Notes: generated by a model from the sequence alone, not told the origin. Positions 50,308 to 60,829 are shown, numbered from the stretch's first letter. The stretch is DNA of 64,000 nucleotides from Sphingomonas sp. (GCA_019635535.1 JAHBZH010000001.1:2012995-2076994), one strand, 5' to 3'. A program made the numbers and translations.

Positions 50308-52844
50308 TTCTTCCCCCTTGCCGGCGCCTTCTTCGCGCCCGTCTTCTTTGCAGGCGTCTTCTTCGCGGGCGCCTTGCGGCCCCGTCCTTTGGCCGGCCCC
50401 TTGGCGGCGCGATCGTCGATGAGCTGCGCCGCCTCCTCCAGCGTGAGCTGATCGGGCGCCAGCGTCTTGGGCAGGGTCGCATTGGTGGTGCCGTCGGTCA
50501 CATAGGGACCGAAGCGCCCTTCCATCAGCCTGATCTCCGCCTCGGTGCGCGGATGCGGCCCGAGCACCTTCAGCGGCTCGCGCGAGCCGCGCGCCCGGCC
50601 GCCGCCATTGGCCGCGTCGGCGAGCTTGGCGACCGCCGCGTTCATGCCGACCTCGAACACCTCGGCGGTCGAGCCCAGCTTCGCATATTTGCCGTCATGG
50701 GCGAGATAGGGGCCGTAGCGGCCGATGCTTGCGGTGATCGGCTTGCCCGTCTCGGGATGATCGCCCACGGCGCGCGGCAGCGACAGGAATTTGAGCGCGA
50801 TCTCCAGATCGGCCTCCGCCGCCGGCACGTCCTTGGGCAGCGAGGCGCGCTTCGCCTCCTTGCCCTCGCCGAGCTGGAAATAGGGGCCGAAACGGCCGGA
50901 GCGGAGCGTGACATCCTCACCCGTCTCCGGATCCTGCCCCAGCACCTGCGGGCCGCTGTCCGCCCCGGCTTGATCGCCCTGGCCGAAGCGGCGAGTGAAC
51001 TTGCACTCCGGATAATTGGAGCAGGCGACGAAGGCGCCGAAACGACCGCCGCGCAGCCCCAGCCGGCCGGTGCCGCAAAGCGGACAGAGGCGCGGATCGG
51101 ACCCGTTGTCCTTGTCCGGAAACAGATAGGGCGAGAGAAATTCGTCGAGCGCGGCGGTGATCTCGGAAGGCTTGCTCTCCATAACCTCGCCGGTCTTCGG
51201 CTTAAAATCGCGCCAGAAGGCCTCGAGCACCTGCTGCCATTGCGCCCGCCCGCCGGAAATGTCGTCCAGCTCGTCCTCGAGATGGGCGGTGAAATCATAG
51301 GAGACGTAACGCTCGAAGAAGCGCTCCAGGAAGGCCGTCACCAGCCGACCGCTCTCCTCCGGGAAGAAGCGGTTCTTCTCCAGCCGGACATAGTCGCGGT
51401 CCTTCAGCGTCTGGAGGATCGAGGCGTAGGTGGAGGGCCGTCCGATGCCGAGCTCCTCCATCTTCTTGACCAGCGAGGCTTCGGAGTAGCGCGGCGGCGG
51501 CTGGGTGAAATGCTGCTCGGCGGCGACGCCCTTCTTCGCCGGCACGTCGCCGTCCTTCAGGCGCGGCAGGCGGCGGCTGTCCTCGTCCTCCGCGTCATCC
51601 CTGCCCTCTTCGTAGAGCGCGAGGAAGCCGGGGAAGATCACGACCTGGCCGGTGGCGCGCAGCGCGTGCTGGCCGGTGCCGTCGGTCAGCTCGGCGGTGG
51701 TACGCTCCAGCCGGGCCGAAGCCATCTGGCTGGCCAGCGCGCGTTTCCAAATCAGATCGTAGAGCCGGGCATGATCGCCCGAGCCGGCGCGCTCGCGGGA
51801 GAAATCGGTCGGGCGGATCGCCTCGTGCGCTTCCTGCGCATTCTTCGCCTTGGTTTCGTAATGACGCGGCTTGTCCGGCACGTAGCCGGCGTCGTAGCGA
51901 TCGGCGACCGCGCGGCGGGCGGCGGAAATCGCTTCCTGCGCCATTTGCACGCCATCGGTCCGCATATAGGTGATCGCGCCGTCCTCGTAGAGATTCTGGG
52001 CGAGCCGCATCGTGATGCTGGCCGACAGGCCGAGCTTGCGCGCCGCCTCCTGCTGCAGGGTCGAGGTGGTGAAGGGCGGCGGCGGGTTGCGGGTGAGCGG
52101 CTTGGTCTCGACCGAGGCGACGGTGAACCGCCCTTCCTCAACGGCCTTCCTGGCGGCCAGCGCGGTGCCTTCATCGCCGATCGTCAGGCGATCGATCTTC
52201 TCGCTCTTGTAGCGGACCAGCCGGGCGAGGAATTCCGTGCCGTCCGCCTCCAGCGTGGCGGTGACCGACCAATATTCCTGCGGGCGGAACAGCTCGATCT
52301 CGCGCTCGCGATCGACGATCAGGCGCAACGCCACGGACTGGACCCGCCCCGCCGACTTAGCGCCGGGCAGCTTGCGCCACAGCACCGGCGAAAGGGTGAA
52401 GCCGACCAGATAATCGAGCGCGCGGCGGGCGCGATAGGCGTCGATCAGATTCTCGTCGAGCGCGCGTGGGTGCGCCATCGCCTCGGTCACGGCGGATTTG
52501 GTGATCGCGTTGAACGTCACCCGCTCGACATGGGCGGGCAACGCCTTCTTCTTCGCCAGCACCTCCTGCACGTGCCAGGAAATCGCCTCGCCCTCGCGAT
52601 CCGGATCGGTGGCGAGGATCAGCGCGTCGGCCTTCTTCGCCTCGTCGGCGATGGCCTTCAACTGCTTCGCCTTGTCCGCATAGGGCTCCCATTCCATCGC
52701 GAAGCCGGCGTCGGGATCGACCGACCCGTCCTTCGGCGGCAGATCGCGGACATGGCCGTAGGAGGCGAGCACCCGATAGCCGCCGCCCAGATACTTCTCG
52801 ATGGTTTTCGCCTTGGCGGGCGATTCGACGACGACCAGCTTCAT
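50304..52844 (-). CDS. topA: DNA topoisomerase I
   Basis: Type IA enzyme that relaxes negative supercoils. TOPRIM domain at the N-terminus (V-V-E-S-P-A-K-A-K-T-I-E, D-P-D-R-E-G-E), catalytic Tyr in I-T-Y-M-R-T-D, a four-cysteine zinc finger (C-P-L-C ... C-S-N-Y-P-E-C) followed by repeated G-R-F-G-P-Y units, and a Lys/Ala/Pro-rich tail. 846 aa, usual for alphaproteobacteria. Located 81 bp downstream of dprA, a common pairing. Confidence 0.97.
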   Translation of the reverse strand: MKLVVVESPAKAKTIEKYLGGGYRVLASYGHVRDLPPKDGSVDPDAGFAMEWEPYADKAKQLKAIADEAKKADALILATDPDREGEAISWHVQEVLAKKKALPAHVERVTFNAITKSAVTEAMAHPRALDENLIDAYRARRALDYLVGFTLSPVLWRKLPGAKSAGRVQSVALRLIVDREREIELFRPQEYWSVTATLEADGTEFLARLVRYKSEKIDRLTIGDEGTALAARKAVEEGRFTVASVETKPLTRNPPPPFTTSTLQQEAARKLGLSASITMRLAQNLYEDGAITYMRTDGVQMAQEAISAARRAVADRYDAGYVPDKPRHYETKAKNAQEAHEAIRPTDFSRERAGSGDHARLYDLIWKRALASQMASARLERTTAELTDGTGQHALRATGQVVIFPGFLALYEEGRDDAEDEDSRRLPRLKDGDVPAKKGVAAEQHFTQPPPRYSEASLVKKMEELGIGRPSTYASILQTLKDRDYVRLEKNRFFPEESGRLVTAFLERFFERYVSYDFTAHLEDELDDISGGRAQWQQVLEAFWRDFKPKTGEVMESKPSEITAALDEFLSPYLFPDKDNGSDPRLCPLCGTGRLGLRGGRFGAFVACSNYPECKFTRRFGQGDQAGADSGPQVLGQDPETGEDVTLRSGRFGPYFQLGEGKEAKRASLPKDVPAAEADLEIALKFLSLPRAVGDHPETGKPITASIGRYGPYLAHDGKYAKLGSTAEVFEVGMNAAVAKLADAANGGGRARGSREPLKVLGPHPRTEAEIRLMEGRFGPYVTDGTTNATLPKTLAPDQLTLEEAAQLIDDRAAKGPAKGRGRKAPAKKTPAKKTGAKKAPARGKK

Positions 52845-52925
52845 GGAGAGAAAAGACCCCTTACGCGTACGCGCATAGGTGAGGAGCGGGGTGGCGCTCC
52901 GTCAAGCCTCTCCTCACGGGAAAGG

Positions 52926-54014
52926 CTAAGCGAGACTGACCCGCCCTCCCGCGTGCCGCTCCAGCCGGCCGGCCAGTTCCAGCTCCAGCAGCACGGTCTG
53001 TACCTCGGCGGGTGAGCGGCCGGACTGGCGGATCAATTCGTCCACCGGCACCGGGGTCGGCCCGAGCAGGTCGGCGACGGTGCGGCGGGTGACCTCGTCG
53101 GCGTCGGCGGAGGCCGCCGGAGCGGCATAATCCTGCTTGCGCTGGCGGAAGGGGCGCGGGTGGATCGGGCTCAGCGCCTCGATCACGTCCTCGGCAGTCT
53201 GGACCAGGGTCGCGCCCTCGCGGATCAGCAGGTTGCAGCCCTGCGCGCGCGGATCGAGCGGGGAGCCGGGGACCGCCATCACCTCGCGGCCGAATTCGGC
53301 GGCGAGCCGGGCGGTGATCAGCGAGCCGGACTTGGGCGCGGCCTCGACCACCACCGTCCCCTGCGCCAGCCCGGCGATGATCCGGTTGCGATAGGGGAAG
53401 TGGCGGGCGCGCGGCTCGATGCCGGGCGGCTGCTCGGCGAGCAGCAGGCCGCGCTCGGCGATCGCGCGCTGCCGCTCCTCATTCTCGGGCGGGTAGAAGA
53501 TGTCGATGCCGCCGGCGATCACCGCGATCGTGCCGGTCGCCAGCGATCCGTCATGCGCGGCCGTGTCGATGCCGCGCGCCAGGCCGGAGACGACCGCCTG
53601 CCCCGCCTCGCCCAGCGCGCCGGCGAGCTGGCGGGCAAAGCGGCAGGCCGCGGCTGACGCGTTGCGCGCGCCGACCATGGCGACGGCGGGCCTATCCAGG
53701 AGCGTGGTGTCGCCCTTCGCGATCAAGGCGGGCGGCGCGGTTTCCAGCTCGGCGAGCAGCGCCGGATAGGCGGGCTGGCCGAGGAACAAGTGCCGCGCGC
53801 CCAGCCGCTCGGCCGTTTCGATTTCGCGCTCGGCCTGACCGGCGGGGGCGAGCTTCGGCGCGCGGCCGCCGCCGCGCGCGGCGAGATCGGGGATGGCGTC
53901 GATCGCCGCCTGCGCCGAACCGAAGCGGGCGAGGAGCTGGAAATAGGTGATCGGCCCGATATTGTCGGACCGGATCAGGCGCAGCCGGGCGACGGCGTCG
54001 CGCGGCGCCGGCAT
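52926..54014 (-). CDS. dprA: DNA-processing protein DprA
   Basis: Loads RecA on incoming single-stranded DNA during natural transformation. The Rossmann-fold core shows [24 protein letters not shown] and P-K-S-G-S-L-I-T-A; a C-terminal winged helix (about the last 65 residues) is the DprA_WH domain. ATG 54014 follows the plsY stop by 1 bp; the frame is open to 54053. 362 aa. Confidence 0.94.
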   Translation of the reverse strand: MPAPRDAVARLRLIRSDNIGPITYFQLLARFGSAQAAIDAIPDLAARGGGRAPKLAPAGQAEREIETAERLGARHLFLGQPAYPALLAELETAPPALIAKGDTTLLDRPAVAMVGARNASAAACRFARQLAGALGEAGQAVVSGLARGIDTAAHDGSLATGTIAVIAGGIDIFYPPENEERQRAIAERGLLLAEQPPGIEPRARHFPYRNRIIAGLAQGTVVVEAAPKSGSLITARLAAEFGREVMAVPGSPLDPRAQGCNLLIREGATLVQTAEDVIEALSPIHPRPFRQRKQDYAAPAASADADEVTRRTVADLLGPTPVPVDELIRQSGRSPAEVQTVLLELELAGRLERHAGGRVSLA

Positions 54015-54015
54015 C

Positions 54016-54627
54016 TCAGCCCCGCGCCTTTCCGACCCTGGGCTCCGTCCCATCGATCAGGCGGGCGATATTGGCGCGATGCGTCCACAGGATGAGCAGG
54101 GCGAAGCCCAGGAACAGGATGGTGAGATCGAGCCGGCCCAGAACGAAAGTTGCGACAGGCGCGGCGAGGGCCCCGCTCATCCCGCCGACCGAGGAGCGGC
54201 GGCTGACGGCCAGCGCGAGCAGCCACACCGCCACCACGATCAAGGCCGCCGGCCAGAGCAGGGCCGCGACGATGCCGATCATCGTCGCCACGCCCTTGCC
54301 GCCCCTGAAGCGCAGCCAGACCGGATAGAGATGGCCGAGAAAGGCGGCGATGCCCGCCACCCCGCCCAGATTGGCATCCGGCCAGATCGCCTGCGCGATC
54401 AGCACGGCGGCGGCGCCCTTCGCGGCATCGAGGATGAGGGTCACGGCGGCCAGCCCCTTGCGGCCGGTGCGCAGCACGTTGGTCGCGCCGATATTGCCCG
54501 ACCCGATGTCGCGCACGTCGCCCAGTCCGGCGAAGCGGGTGAGGAGGAGGCCGAACGGGATCGAGCCCAGGACATAGCCGAGCAGCAAGGCGAAAAGCGG
54601 CGGCTGAACTATTTCCCAAGTAATCAC
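54016..54627 (-). CDS. plsY: Glycerol-3-phosphate acyltransferase PlsY
   Basis: Inner-membrane acyltransferase using acyl-phosphate to start phospholipid synthesis. The 203-aa protein has five or six hydrophobic segments and the three family motifs: [15 protein letters not shown] and G-G-K-G-V-A. GTG 54627 is preferred because GGGGGA sits 5 nt upstream. Divergent from murI across 88 bp; first gene of plsY-dprA-topA-FKBP. Confidence 0.94.
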   Translation of the reverse strand: MITWEIVQPPLFALLLGYVLGSIPFGLLLTRFAGLGDVRDIGSGNIGATNVLRTGRKGLAAVTLILDAAKGAAAVLIAQAIWPDANLGGVAGIAAFLGHLYPVWLRFRGGKGVATMIGIVAALLWPAALIVVAVWLLALAVSRRSSVGGMSGALAAPVATFVLGRLDLTILFLGFALLILWTHRANIARLIDGTEPRVGKARG

Positions 54628-54715
54628 ATCATCCCCCGGACAGTCATGCCTAAGCAATGGCCCGGGCGGGCGCAACCGGTTTGCCCGCCGCCGCCGCGCC
54701 CGCTACATCGCCGCG

Positions 54716-55513
54716 ATGGACACCGCGCGGCCTCTCCTCATCTTCGATTCCGGAGTTGGCGGACTGTCGGTGCTGAAGGAGGTGCGCGCGCTGCTGCCGG
54801 ACGCGCCGACCGTTTATGCGGCGGACAGCGCCGGCTATCCCTATGGCACGAAGAGCGCGGCCGAGATCGCGGCGCGGGTGCCGGCCCTGCTGGGGCGGCT
54901 GGCGGAGCGTTACGATCCCGCGCTGATCGTCATCGCCTGCAACACCGCCTCCACGATCGCGCTCGACGCGGTGCGCGCCGCGCTCGATCTGCCGATCGTC
55001 GGCACCGTGCCGGCGATCAAGCCGGCGGCGGTATTGACGAAGACGCGCGTCATCGGCGTACTCGGGACCGACGCGACCATCGTCCAGCCCTATGTCGACA
55101 GGCTCGCCGCCGAATTCGCGGCGGATTGCACGGTGGTGCGCCACGGATCGGCCGAACTGGTCGATCTCGCGGAGGCCAAGCTGCGCGGCGCCCCACCCGA
55201 CCGCGAGGCCTATCGCCGTGTGTTGGACGGACTGCTGTCGCGCCCCGATGGCGAGCGGATCGACACGATCGTGCTGGCCTGCACCCATTTCCCGCTGGTC
55301 GTGAAGGAGCTGACCGCCGCCGCACCGCGCCCGCTCGCCTTCGTGGACGGCAATGCCGGCATCGCCCGGCAGACCGCCCGGCTGGCGGACGGCATGGAAT
55401 GGCCCGGCGGGCCGGGCGAAGGCATCGCCGTCTTCACCGGCGATCCGGCGCGTGCGGCGGCCTATCGCGACGGCCTCGTCCGCTTCGGATTGAACCGGAT
55501 CGAGGCGCTCTAG
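54716..55513 (+). CDS. murI: Glutamate racemase
   Basis: Cofactor-independent racemase making D-glutamate for peptidoglycan. The catalytic cysteines are in A-C-N-T-A-S and V-L-A-C-T-H-F-P, and the opening D-S-G-V-G-G-L-S-V is the substrate loop. 265 aa. An 86-bp gap separates it from hemA. Confidence 0.95.
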   Translation: MDTARPLLIFDSGVGGLSVLKEVRALLPDAPTVYAADSAGYPYGTKSAAEIAARVPALLGRLAERYDPALIVIACNTASTIALDAVRAALDLPIVGTVPAIKPAAVLTKTRVIGVLGTDATIVQPYVDRLAAEFAADCTVVRHGSAELVDLAEAKLRGAPPDREAYRRVLDGLLSRPDGERIDTIVLACTHFPLVVKELTAAAPRPLAFVDGNAGIARQTARLADGMEWPGGPGEGIAVFTGDPARAAAYRDGLVRFGLNRIEAL

Positions 55514-55599
55514 GTTCCCTAAGTAGTTGCGAACCGTTCTCACTGGCCTTCCGGTGGAGAAATCCGCTATTGGCGGGCCGAGCAACGGGGACGAGAGTC

Positions 55600-56814
55600 T
55601 TGGATTATCAGCGCATCTTCGCGGAGGCGATCGAACGGCTGCATGCCGAGGGCCGCTACCGCGTGTTCATCGACATCCTGAGGAACAAAGGCGCCTTCCC
55701 CAACGCGCGCTGCTTCCATCACCATAACGGGCCGAAGCCGATCACGGTGTGGTGCTCCAACGATTATCTGTGCATGGGCCAGCATCCGGACGTGACCGGG
55801 GCGATGGAGGAGGCGCTGCACGATGTCGGCGCCGGCTCCGGCGGCACGCGCAATATCGGCGGCAACACCCATTATCATGTCGAGCTGGAGGCCGAGCTGG
55901 CCGACCTGCACGGCAAGGAATCGGCCCTGCTCTTCACCTCGGGCTATATATCGAACGAGGCGGCGCTCTCGACGATCGGCAAGATCCTGCCCGGCTGCAT
56001 CATCTTCTCCGATGCGCTCAATCACGCCTCGATGATCGCGGGCATCCGCAATTCGGGCTGCGAGAAGCAGGTGTTCCGGCACAACGACCTGGCGCATCTG
56101 GAAGAGCTGCTGGCCGCCGCACCCGCCGACGCGCCCAAGCTGATCGCGTTCGAGAGCGTTTATTCGATGGACGGCGACATCGCGCCGATCGCGGAAATCT
56201 GCGACCTCGCCGACAAGTACAAGGCGCTCACCTATCTCGACGAGGTCCACGCGGTCGGCATGTACGGCGCGCGCGGCGGTGGCATTTCCGAACGCGACGG
56301 CGTGGCGCACCGCCTCACCATTATCGAAGGCACGCTCGGCAAGGCGTTCGGCGTGATGGGCGGCTATATCGCGGCGGACCGGAACATCGTCGACGTGGTG
56401 CGCTCCTATGCGCCCGGCTTCATCTTTACGACCTCGCTCTCGCCGGTTCTGGTCGCCGGCGCGCTGGCGAGCGTGCGCTACCTCAAGAGCTCGTCGGTCG
56501 AGCGCGACGCGCAGCAGGCCAATGCCGCGAAGCTGAAGGCGATCTTCGCCGAGGCGAGGCTGCCGGTCATGCCGTCCGTCACCCATATCGTGCCGCTGCT
56601 GGTCGGCGATCCGGTGAAGGCGAAGCGGATCAGCGACATCCTGCTCGCCGAATATGGCGTCTATGTGCAGCCGATCAATTATCCGACCGTCCCGCGCGGC
56701 ACCGAGCGGCTGCGCTTCACCCCCGGCCCCGCGCACAGCGAAGAAATGATGCGCGATCTCGCCTCGGCGCTGGTCGAGATCTGGGATCGGCTGGAGATAT
56801 CGCTCGCCGCCTGA
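55600..56814 (+). CDS. hemA: 5-aminolevulinate synthase
   Basis: PLP enzyme condensing glycine with succinyl-CoA to give 5-aminolevulinate, the C4 route to haem typical of alphaproteobacteria. The 404-aa protein has the glycine-rich [21 protein letters not shown] and the PLP lysine K248 in E-G-T-L-G-K-A-F-G. It begins at TTG 55600; there is no ATG at a suitable place, and GGGGA lies 8 nt upstream. Confidence 0.96.
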   Translation: MDYQRIFAEAIERLHAEGRYRVFIDILRNKGAFPNARCFHHHNGPKPITVWCSNDYLCMGQHPDVTGAMEEALHDVGAGSGGTRNIGGNTHYHVELEAELADLHGKESALLFTSGYISNEAALSTIGKILPGCIIFSDALNHASMIAGIRNSGCEKQVFRHNDLAHLEELLAAAPADAPKLIAFESVYSMDGDIAPIAEICDLADKYKALTYLDEVHAVGMYGARGGGISERDGVAHRLTIIEGTLGKAFGVMGGYIAADRNIVDVVRSYAPGFIFTTSLSPVLVAGALASVRYLKSSSVERDAQQANAAKLKAIFAEARLPVMPSVTHIVPLLVGDPVKAKRISDILLAEYGVYVQPINYPTVPRGTERLRFTPGPAHSEEMMRDLASALVEIWDRLEISLAA

Positions 56815-57133
56815 GCGGGGTCGACGATCGCCCGTGCAGCGCCGAACAGGCGATTCCGTGTCTCGGAAGTTGACTAAGTTGACGCTACGTCGGGAGTGAG
56901 TCCCCCTTCGCCAAGGATATTCACGACACAACAAGCGGGAGGGGCAAGGCGGGGAATGGTGGGTCATGGCGCCGAGTCGCGGCGATCCTGACAATGCAAA
57001 TCCTACATTCCAAGGGCCGGATCGAAGAAACCGCGCCTGTCGAACCTGAAGCACCCCGGGTGACGATTGGTTGTGGCGAATCCCGCGCGCCTCCCCTAGG
57101 GGATGTGCGTCACTCCATCTGCAGGGATTCAGC
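56815..57133. other. Intergenic region before rpiB-glyA-nrdR
   Basis: 319 bp with no gene. It holds an ATCGCC / GGCGAT hairpin about 20 bp after hemA (near 56827-56855), a tandem TTGACTAAG / TTGACGCTA near 56870-56887, and CCCCTAGGGG near 57093. None of these makes a convincing promoter, terminator or known riboswitch, although a promoter for the rpiB operon must lie here. Confidence 0.4.
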
Positions 57134-57592
57134 ATGGCCGAGCGCATCGCCATCGCTTCCGATCATGCCGCCATCGAGCTGAAGGCCGCGCTTGTCGCCT
57201 GGCTGCGCGAGAGCGGCCGCGACGTGACCGATCTCGGGCCCGAAGGCGTCGAATCGGTCGATTATCCCGATTACGGCTACAAGCTCGCCGAGGAGCTCGC
57301 CGCCGGCCGCGCCGATTTCGGCATCGCCCTGTGCGGCTCCGGCATCGGCATCTCGATCGCCGCGAACCGCCATCCCGCCTGCCGCTGCGCCCGGGTCGAC
57401 GAACCGCTCTCCGCCCGCCTCGCGCGCGAGCATAACGACGCCAACGCCATCGCCATGGGCGCGCGGCTGATCGGCATCGAAATGGCCAAGGCCTGCGTCG
57501 AGGCCTTCCTCGCCGAGCCATTCCAAGGCGGGCGCCACCAGCGCCGCGTCGAGAAGCTCACCCACCCGTCCTTCACCCGGGAGTCCGCATGA
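57134..57592 (+). CDS. rpiB: Ribose-5-phosphate isomerase B
   Basis: Interconverts ribose 5-phosphate and ribulose 5-phosphate (pentose phosphate pathway). The 152-aa protein has A-S-D-H-A-A at the start, the D-Y-P-D-Y motif and catalytic Cys in [10 protein letters not shown], plus [11 protein letters not shown] overlap with glyA. Confidence 0.94.
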   Translation: MAERIAIASDHAAIELKAALVAWLRESGRDVTDLGPEGVESVDYPDYGYKLAEELAAGRADFGIALCGSGIGISIAANRHPACRCARVDEPLSARLAREHNDANAIAMGARLIGIEMAKACVEAFLAEPFQGGRHQRRVEKLTHPSFTRESA

Positions 57593-58905
57593 CCACGAAC
57601 GCCGCCAACGATCTCCACGGGGTTCAGCCGTACGGATTCTTCACCCGGGGCCTCGCCGACGCCGATCCGGCGGTGTTCGCCGGCGTGCGCCACGAGCTGG
57701 ACCGCGAGCAGAACCAGATCGAGCTGATCGCGTCGGAGAATATCGTTTCCAGGGCGGTGCTGGAGGCGCAGGGCTCGGTCTTCACCAACAAATATGCGGA
57801 GGGCTATCCGGGCCGCCGCTATTATCAGGGCTGCCACCCGTCCGACGAGGTCGAGACGCTGGCGATCGAGCGGGCGAAGGAATTGTTCGGCTGCGGCTTC
57901 GCCAATGTGCAGCCCCATAGCGGCGCGCAGGCGAACGGCGCGGTGATGCTGGCGCTGACCAAGCCGGGCGACACGATCATGGGCCTCAGCCTCGACGCGG
58001 GCGGGCACCTGACCCACGGCGCGAAGCCCGCCATGTCCGGCAAATGGTTCAACGCCGTCCAATATGGCGTGCGCGCCGACGATCACCTCATCGACTATGA
58101 CGAGGTCGAGGCGCTGGCCAGGGAAAGCCGGCCGACGCTGATCATCGCCGGCGGCTCGGCCTATCCGCGCCACATCGATTTCGCGCGCTTCCGCGCCATC
58201 GCGGACGAGGTCGGGGCCCTCTTCATGGTCGACATGGCCCATTTCGCAGGGCTGGTCGCGGCGGGCGAGCACCCCTCCCCGTTCGGCCACGCCCATGTCG
58301 TCACCACCACCACGCACAAGACCCTGCGCGGCCCGCGCGGCGGCATGGTGCTGACCGATGACGAGGCGATCGCCAAAAAGATCAATTCGGCGGTCTTCCC
58401 CGGCCTGCAGGGCGGCCCGCTGATGCATGTGATCGCCGCCAAGGCGGTCGCGTTCGGCGAGGCGCTCCAGCCCGAGTTCAAGACCTACGCCAAGGCCGTG
58501 ATCGCCAATGCCAAGGCGCTGGCCAGCCGTTTGAAGGAGCGCGGCGCCGATCTCGTCTCGGGCGGCACCGACACGCATCTGGCGCTGGTCGATCTGAGGC
58601 CCATCGGCGTCACCGGCAAGGACGCCGACGAGGCGCTGGAGCGGGCCGGCATCACCTGCAACAAGAACGGCGTGCCCAACGACCCGCTGCCCCCGGTCAA
58701 GACCAGCGGCATCCGGGTGGGCTCCCCCGCCGGCACGACGCGGGGCTTCGGCGTCGCCGAATTCCGCGACATCGCCGACATGATCGCCGACGTGCTCGAT
58801 GGCCTGAAGGCCAACGGGCATGAGGGCAATGGCGCGGTCGAGGCCGAGGTGAACCGGCGAGTGCGCGGTCTGTGCGCGCGTTTCCCGATCTACCAGGATC
58901 TGTAG
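57589..58905 (+). CDS. glyA: Serine hydroxymethyltransferase
   Basis: PLP enzyme interconverting serine and glycine with tetrahydrofolate, the main one-carbon source. The 438-aa protein has [21 protein letters not shown] and the PLP lysine near residue 244 in [13 protein letters not shown]. Coupled to rpiB, and nrdR starts at the next base after its stop. Confidence 0.97.
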   Translation: MTTNAANDLHGVQPYGFFTRGLADADPAVFAGVRHELDREQNQIELIASENIVSRAVLEAQGSVFTNKYAEGYPGRRYYQGCHPSDEVETLAIERAKELFGCGFANVQPHSGAQANGAVMLALTKPGDTIMGLSLDAGGHLTHGAKPAMSGKWFNAVQYGVRADDHLIDYDEVEALARESRPTLIIAGGSAYPRHIDFARFRAIADEVGALFMVDMAHFAGLVAAGEHPSPFGHAHVVTTTTHKTLRGPRGGMVLTDDEAIAKKINSAVFPGLQGGPLMHVIAAKAVAFGEALQPEFKTYAKAVIANAKALASRLKERGADLVSGGTDTHLALVDLRPIGVTGKDADEALERAGITCNKNGVPNDPLPPVKTSGIRVGSPAGTTRGFGVAEFRDIADMIADVLDGLKANGHEGNGAVEAEVNRRVRGLCARFPIYQDL

Positions 58906-59367
58906 TTGCGCTGCCCGTTCTGCGCCCATGAGAACAGCCAGGTGAAGGACAGCCGTCCGACCGAGGACGGCTCGTCCATCCGCCGCCGCCGCCAGTGCGA
59001 GGACTGCGGCGCGCGCTTCACCACGTTCGAGCGGGTGCAGTTGCGCGAACTCACCGTGCTCAAGTCCGAGGACAAGCGCGAGCCGTTCGACCGCGCCAAG
59101 CTGGAGCGCTCGATCGCCATCGCCTGCCGCAAGCGCCCGGTGCCCGGCGAGCGGATCGAACGACTCGCCTCCTCGATCCAGCGCCAGATCGAGACGAGCG
59201 GCGAGAGCGAAATGCCCTCGGCGCGGATCGGCGAGATGGTGATGGAGGCGCTGCAGGCGCTCGACCCGGTCGCCTATATCCGCTTTGCCTCCGTCTACAA
59301 GGACTTCCGCGAAGCCAAGGATTTCGAGGATTTCGCGGGGACCGTGAGCGAGGCGGGGAAAGAATAA
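58906..59367 (+). CDS. nrdR: Transcriptional repressor NrdR
   Basis: Zinc-finger/ATP-cone repressor of ribonucleotide reductase genes. Zinc ligands C3, C6, C31 and C34; the ATP-cone runs from about residue 46 ([15 protein letters not shown]) to F-A-S-V-Y-K-D-F. 153 aa. TTG start directly after the glyA stop. Its end is 14 bp from the GIY-YIG cassette. Confidence 0.95.
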   Translation: MRCPFCAHENSQVKDSRPTEDGSSIRRRRQCEDCGARFTTFERVQLRELTVLKSEDKREPFDRAKLERSIAIACRKRPVPGERIERLASSIQRQIETSGESEMPSARIGEMVMEALQALDPVAYIRFASVYKDFREAKDFEDFAGTVSEAGKE

Positions 59368-59381
59368 TCCTCTCTTCCGCA

Positions 59382-59775
59382 TTCCCGAGCGCAGTCGAGG
59401 GACTAGGCCGAGCGCAGCCGAGGCCCTAAGCGGCAGTCATGAGCTTCTGGACCTACATCCTCCATTGCGCCGACCGGAGCTACTATACCGGCCATACCGA
59501 CGATCTGGATCGGCGCATCGGCGAGCATCAAAGTGGCGCTATTCGCGGTTACACGTTCGAGCGGCGTCCGGTCGAGTTGGTCTGGGCAGACAGTTTTCCG
59601 ACCCGCGCCGAAGCGCAAGTGGTCGAAATCAAGATCAAGGGCTGGTCGCGTGCGAAGAAGGAAGCTCTGATCGCTGAGAATTGGGATCGGTTGAAGCGGC
59701 TTGCGATCCCGCCTGCGGAACGAGCTGGAAGGGCCTCGGCTTCGCTCGGCCTAGCCCCTCGACTGCGCTCGGGAA
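59382..59775. mobile_element. GIY-YIG cassette with 44-bp inverted repeats
   Basis: The left repeat (59382-59425) and right repeat (59732-59775) are 44 bp each and identical at 42 positions after reverse complementing. They enclose about 306 bp, almost all of it a GIY-YIG nuclease domain on the plus strand. The arms themselves contain internal pairing (GGCCTCGGC / GCCGAGG, CCCGAGCGCAGTCGAGG). The layout resembles a repeat-associated mobile gene that carries its nuclease between its own terminal repeats. No target-site duplication is obvious. Confidence 0.7.
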
Positions 59776-60554
59776 AGACGGAATTGGGGGTGCCGAAAAA
59801 AACGACTCCACCCGCCATCGTCCTGGTCCGCCCCCAGCTTGGCGAGAATATCGGCAAGGCAGCGCGGGCGATGCTCAATTTCGGGCTGACCGATCTGCGC
59901 CTGGTCGCGCCGCGCGACGGGTGGCCCAATCCGTCGGCCGGGCCGTCGGCCTCGGGGGCCGATATCGTGCTGGAACGCGCGCAAGTGTTCGCGACGGTGG
60001 CCGAAGCGGTGGCCGATTGCCCGTTCGTCTATGCGACGACAGTGCGCAAGCGCGGGCTGGTGATTCCGGTCATATCGCCCGAGGAAACGGCGCGTGAGAT
60101 TCGTGGGCATGACGCCCCTTCCGCCATCCTCTTCGGCGCCGAACGCTCCGGGCTGGAGACGGACGAGGTGGCGCTGGCCGGCAAGATCGTCACCGTGCCG
60201 GTCAATCCGGAATTCCGGTCGCTCAACCTCGCCCAGGCCGTGCTGCTGCTCGCCTATGAATGGTCGAAGCACGAGACTTTGGCCGTGCCGACGCTCGGCG
60301 ACGAGGCCGAACCGCGCGCCGAGCATGTTCATCTCGAGGGATTGATCGGGCAGCTTTACGATGCGCTCGACAAGGCGGACTATTTCCACCCGCCCGATCG
60401 CACCCCGGCGACGAAGAACACGATCCGCACCGTCCTTACCAAGGCCGGCTGGTCGGCGCGCGAGGTGCAGGCGATGCGCGGCATCGTGCGGGCGCTGGCG
60501 GAACCGCGGAAGGCACGTCAGCCGCGCAGTTCGTCGAACCGGGCGAATTCGTAA
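59439..60554 (+). CDS. GIY-YIG nuclease fused in frame to TrmJ-like methyltransferase
   Basis: One 371-codon frame holds two proteins. Residues 1-89 are a GIY-YIG domain of the UPF0213 type (Y6-I-L, Y15-Y-T-G, R25/R26, H30, E63 followed by K-G-W-S-R-A-K-K-E-A-L). Residues about 98-112 are read from the right inverted repeat (S-L-G-L-A-P-R-L-R-S-G). From residue 124 on is a SPOUT-class RNA 2'-O-methyltransferase like TrmJ (I-V-L-V-R-P-Q-L-G-E-N-I-G, I-L-F-G-A-E-R-S-G-L, S-L-N-L-A-Q-A-V). GTG 59790 probably starts the methyltransferase alone (254 aa), so the fusion may be only partly translated. The GIY-YIG part has no stop of its own. Overlaps chorismate mutase by 37 bp, convergent. Confidence 0.78.
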   Translation: MSFWTYILHCADRSYYTGHTDDLDRRIGEHQSGAIRGYTFERRPVELVWADSFPTRAEAQVVEIKIKGWSRAKKEALIAENWDRLKRLAIPPAERAGRASASLGLAPRLRSGKTELGVPKKTTPPAIVLVRPQLGENIGKAARAMLNFGLTDLRLVAPRDGWPNPSAGPSASGADIVLERAQVFATVAEAVADCPFVYATTVRKRGLVIPVISPEETAREIRGHDAPSAILFGAERSGLETDEVALAGKIVTVPVNPEFRSLNLAQAVLLLAYEWSKHETLAVPTLGDEAEPRAEHVHLEGLIGQLYDALDKADYFHPPDRTPATKNTIRTVLTKAGWSAREVQAMRGIVRALAEPRKARQPRSSSNRANS

Positions 60555-60829
60555 GCGATCGAGGCCTCGACGAGACGTTCGTAGAGATCGGCGACCGCCG
60601 CTTCCGGCACATTGGCGGCGGCGGCATGGCGTTTCGCATTGGCGATCACCTGTGCCTTGCGCGCTTCGTCGCGTACCGCCCCCCGGTCCGGCTTGATCCG
60701 CGCCGCCGCGTCCATGTAGCGGAAGCGCTCGCCGACCAGCGCGACGATCTCGGCGTCCAGCCGGTCGACGCCGGCACGCACTTCGGCCATGGTCGCGCAG
60801 GCCGCGGGCTTCACTCGATCTTCGGTCAT
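60518..60829 (-). CDS. Chorismate mutase, AroQ type
   Basis: 103-aa all-helical mutase converting chorismate to prephenate for phenylalanine and tyrosine. The helix 1 start R-A-G-V-D-R-L-D-A-E-I-V-A-L and R-F-R-Y-M-D-A-A-A-R-I-K-P, and the later E-A-R-K-A-Q-V-I-A-N-A-K, are characteristic. Stand-alone domain, no prephenate dehydratase fusion. Divergent from rpsD. Confidence 0.9.
   Translation of the reverse strand: MTEDRVKPAACATMAEVRAGVDRLDAEIVALVGERFRYMDAAARIKPDRGAVRDEARKAQVIANAKRHAAAANVPEAAVADLYERLVEASIAYEFARFDELRG

Noticed and set aside
53947..55599. Long upstream extension of the hemA frame
   Set aside because: It would overlap plsY and murI; hemA similarity begins at TTG 55600.
56994..57182. 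62-codon frame upstream of rpiB
   Set aside because: It overlaps the rpiB start in another phase and has no ribosome site or protein-like character.
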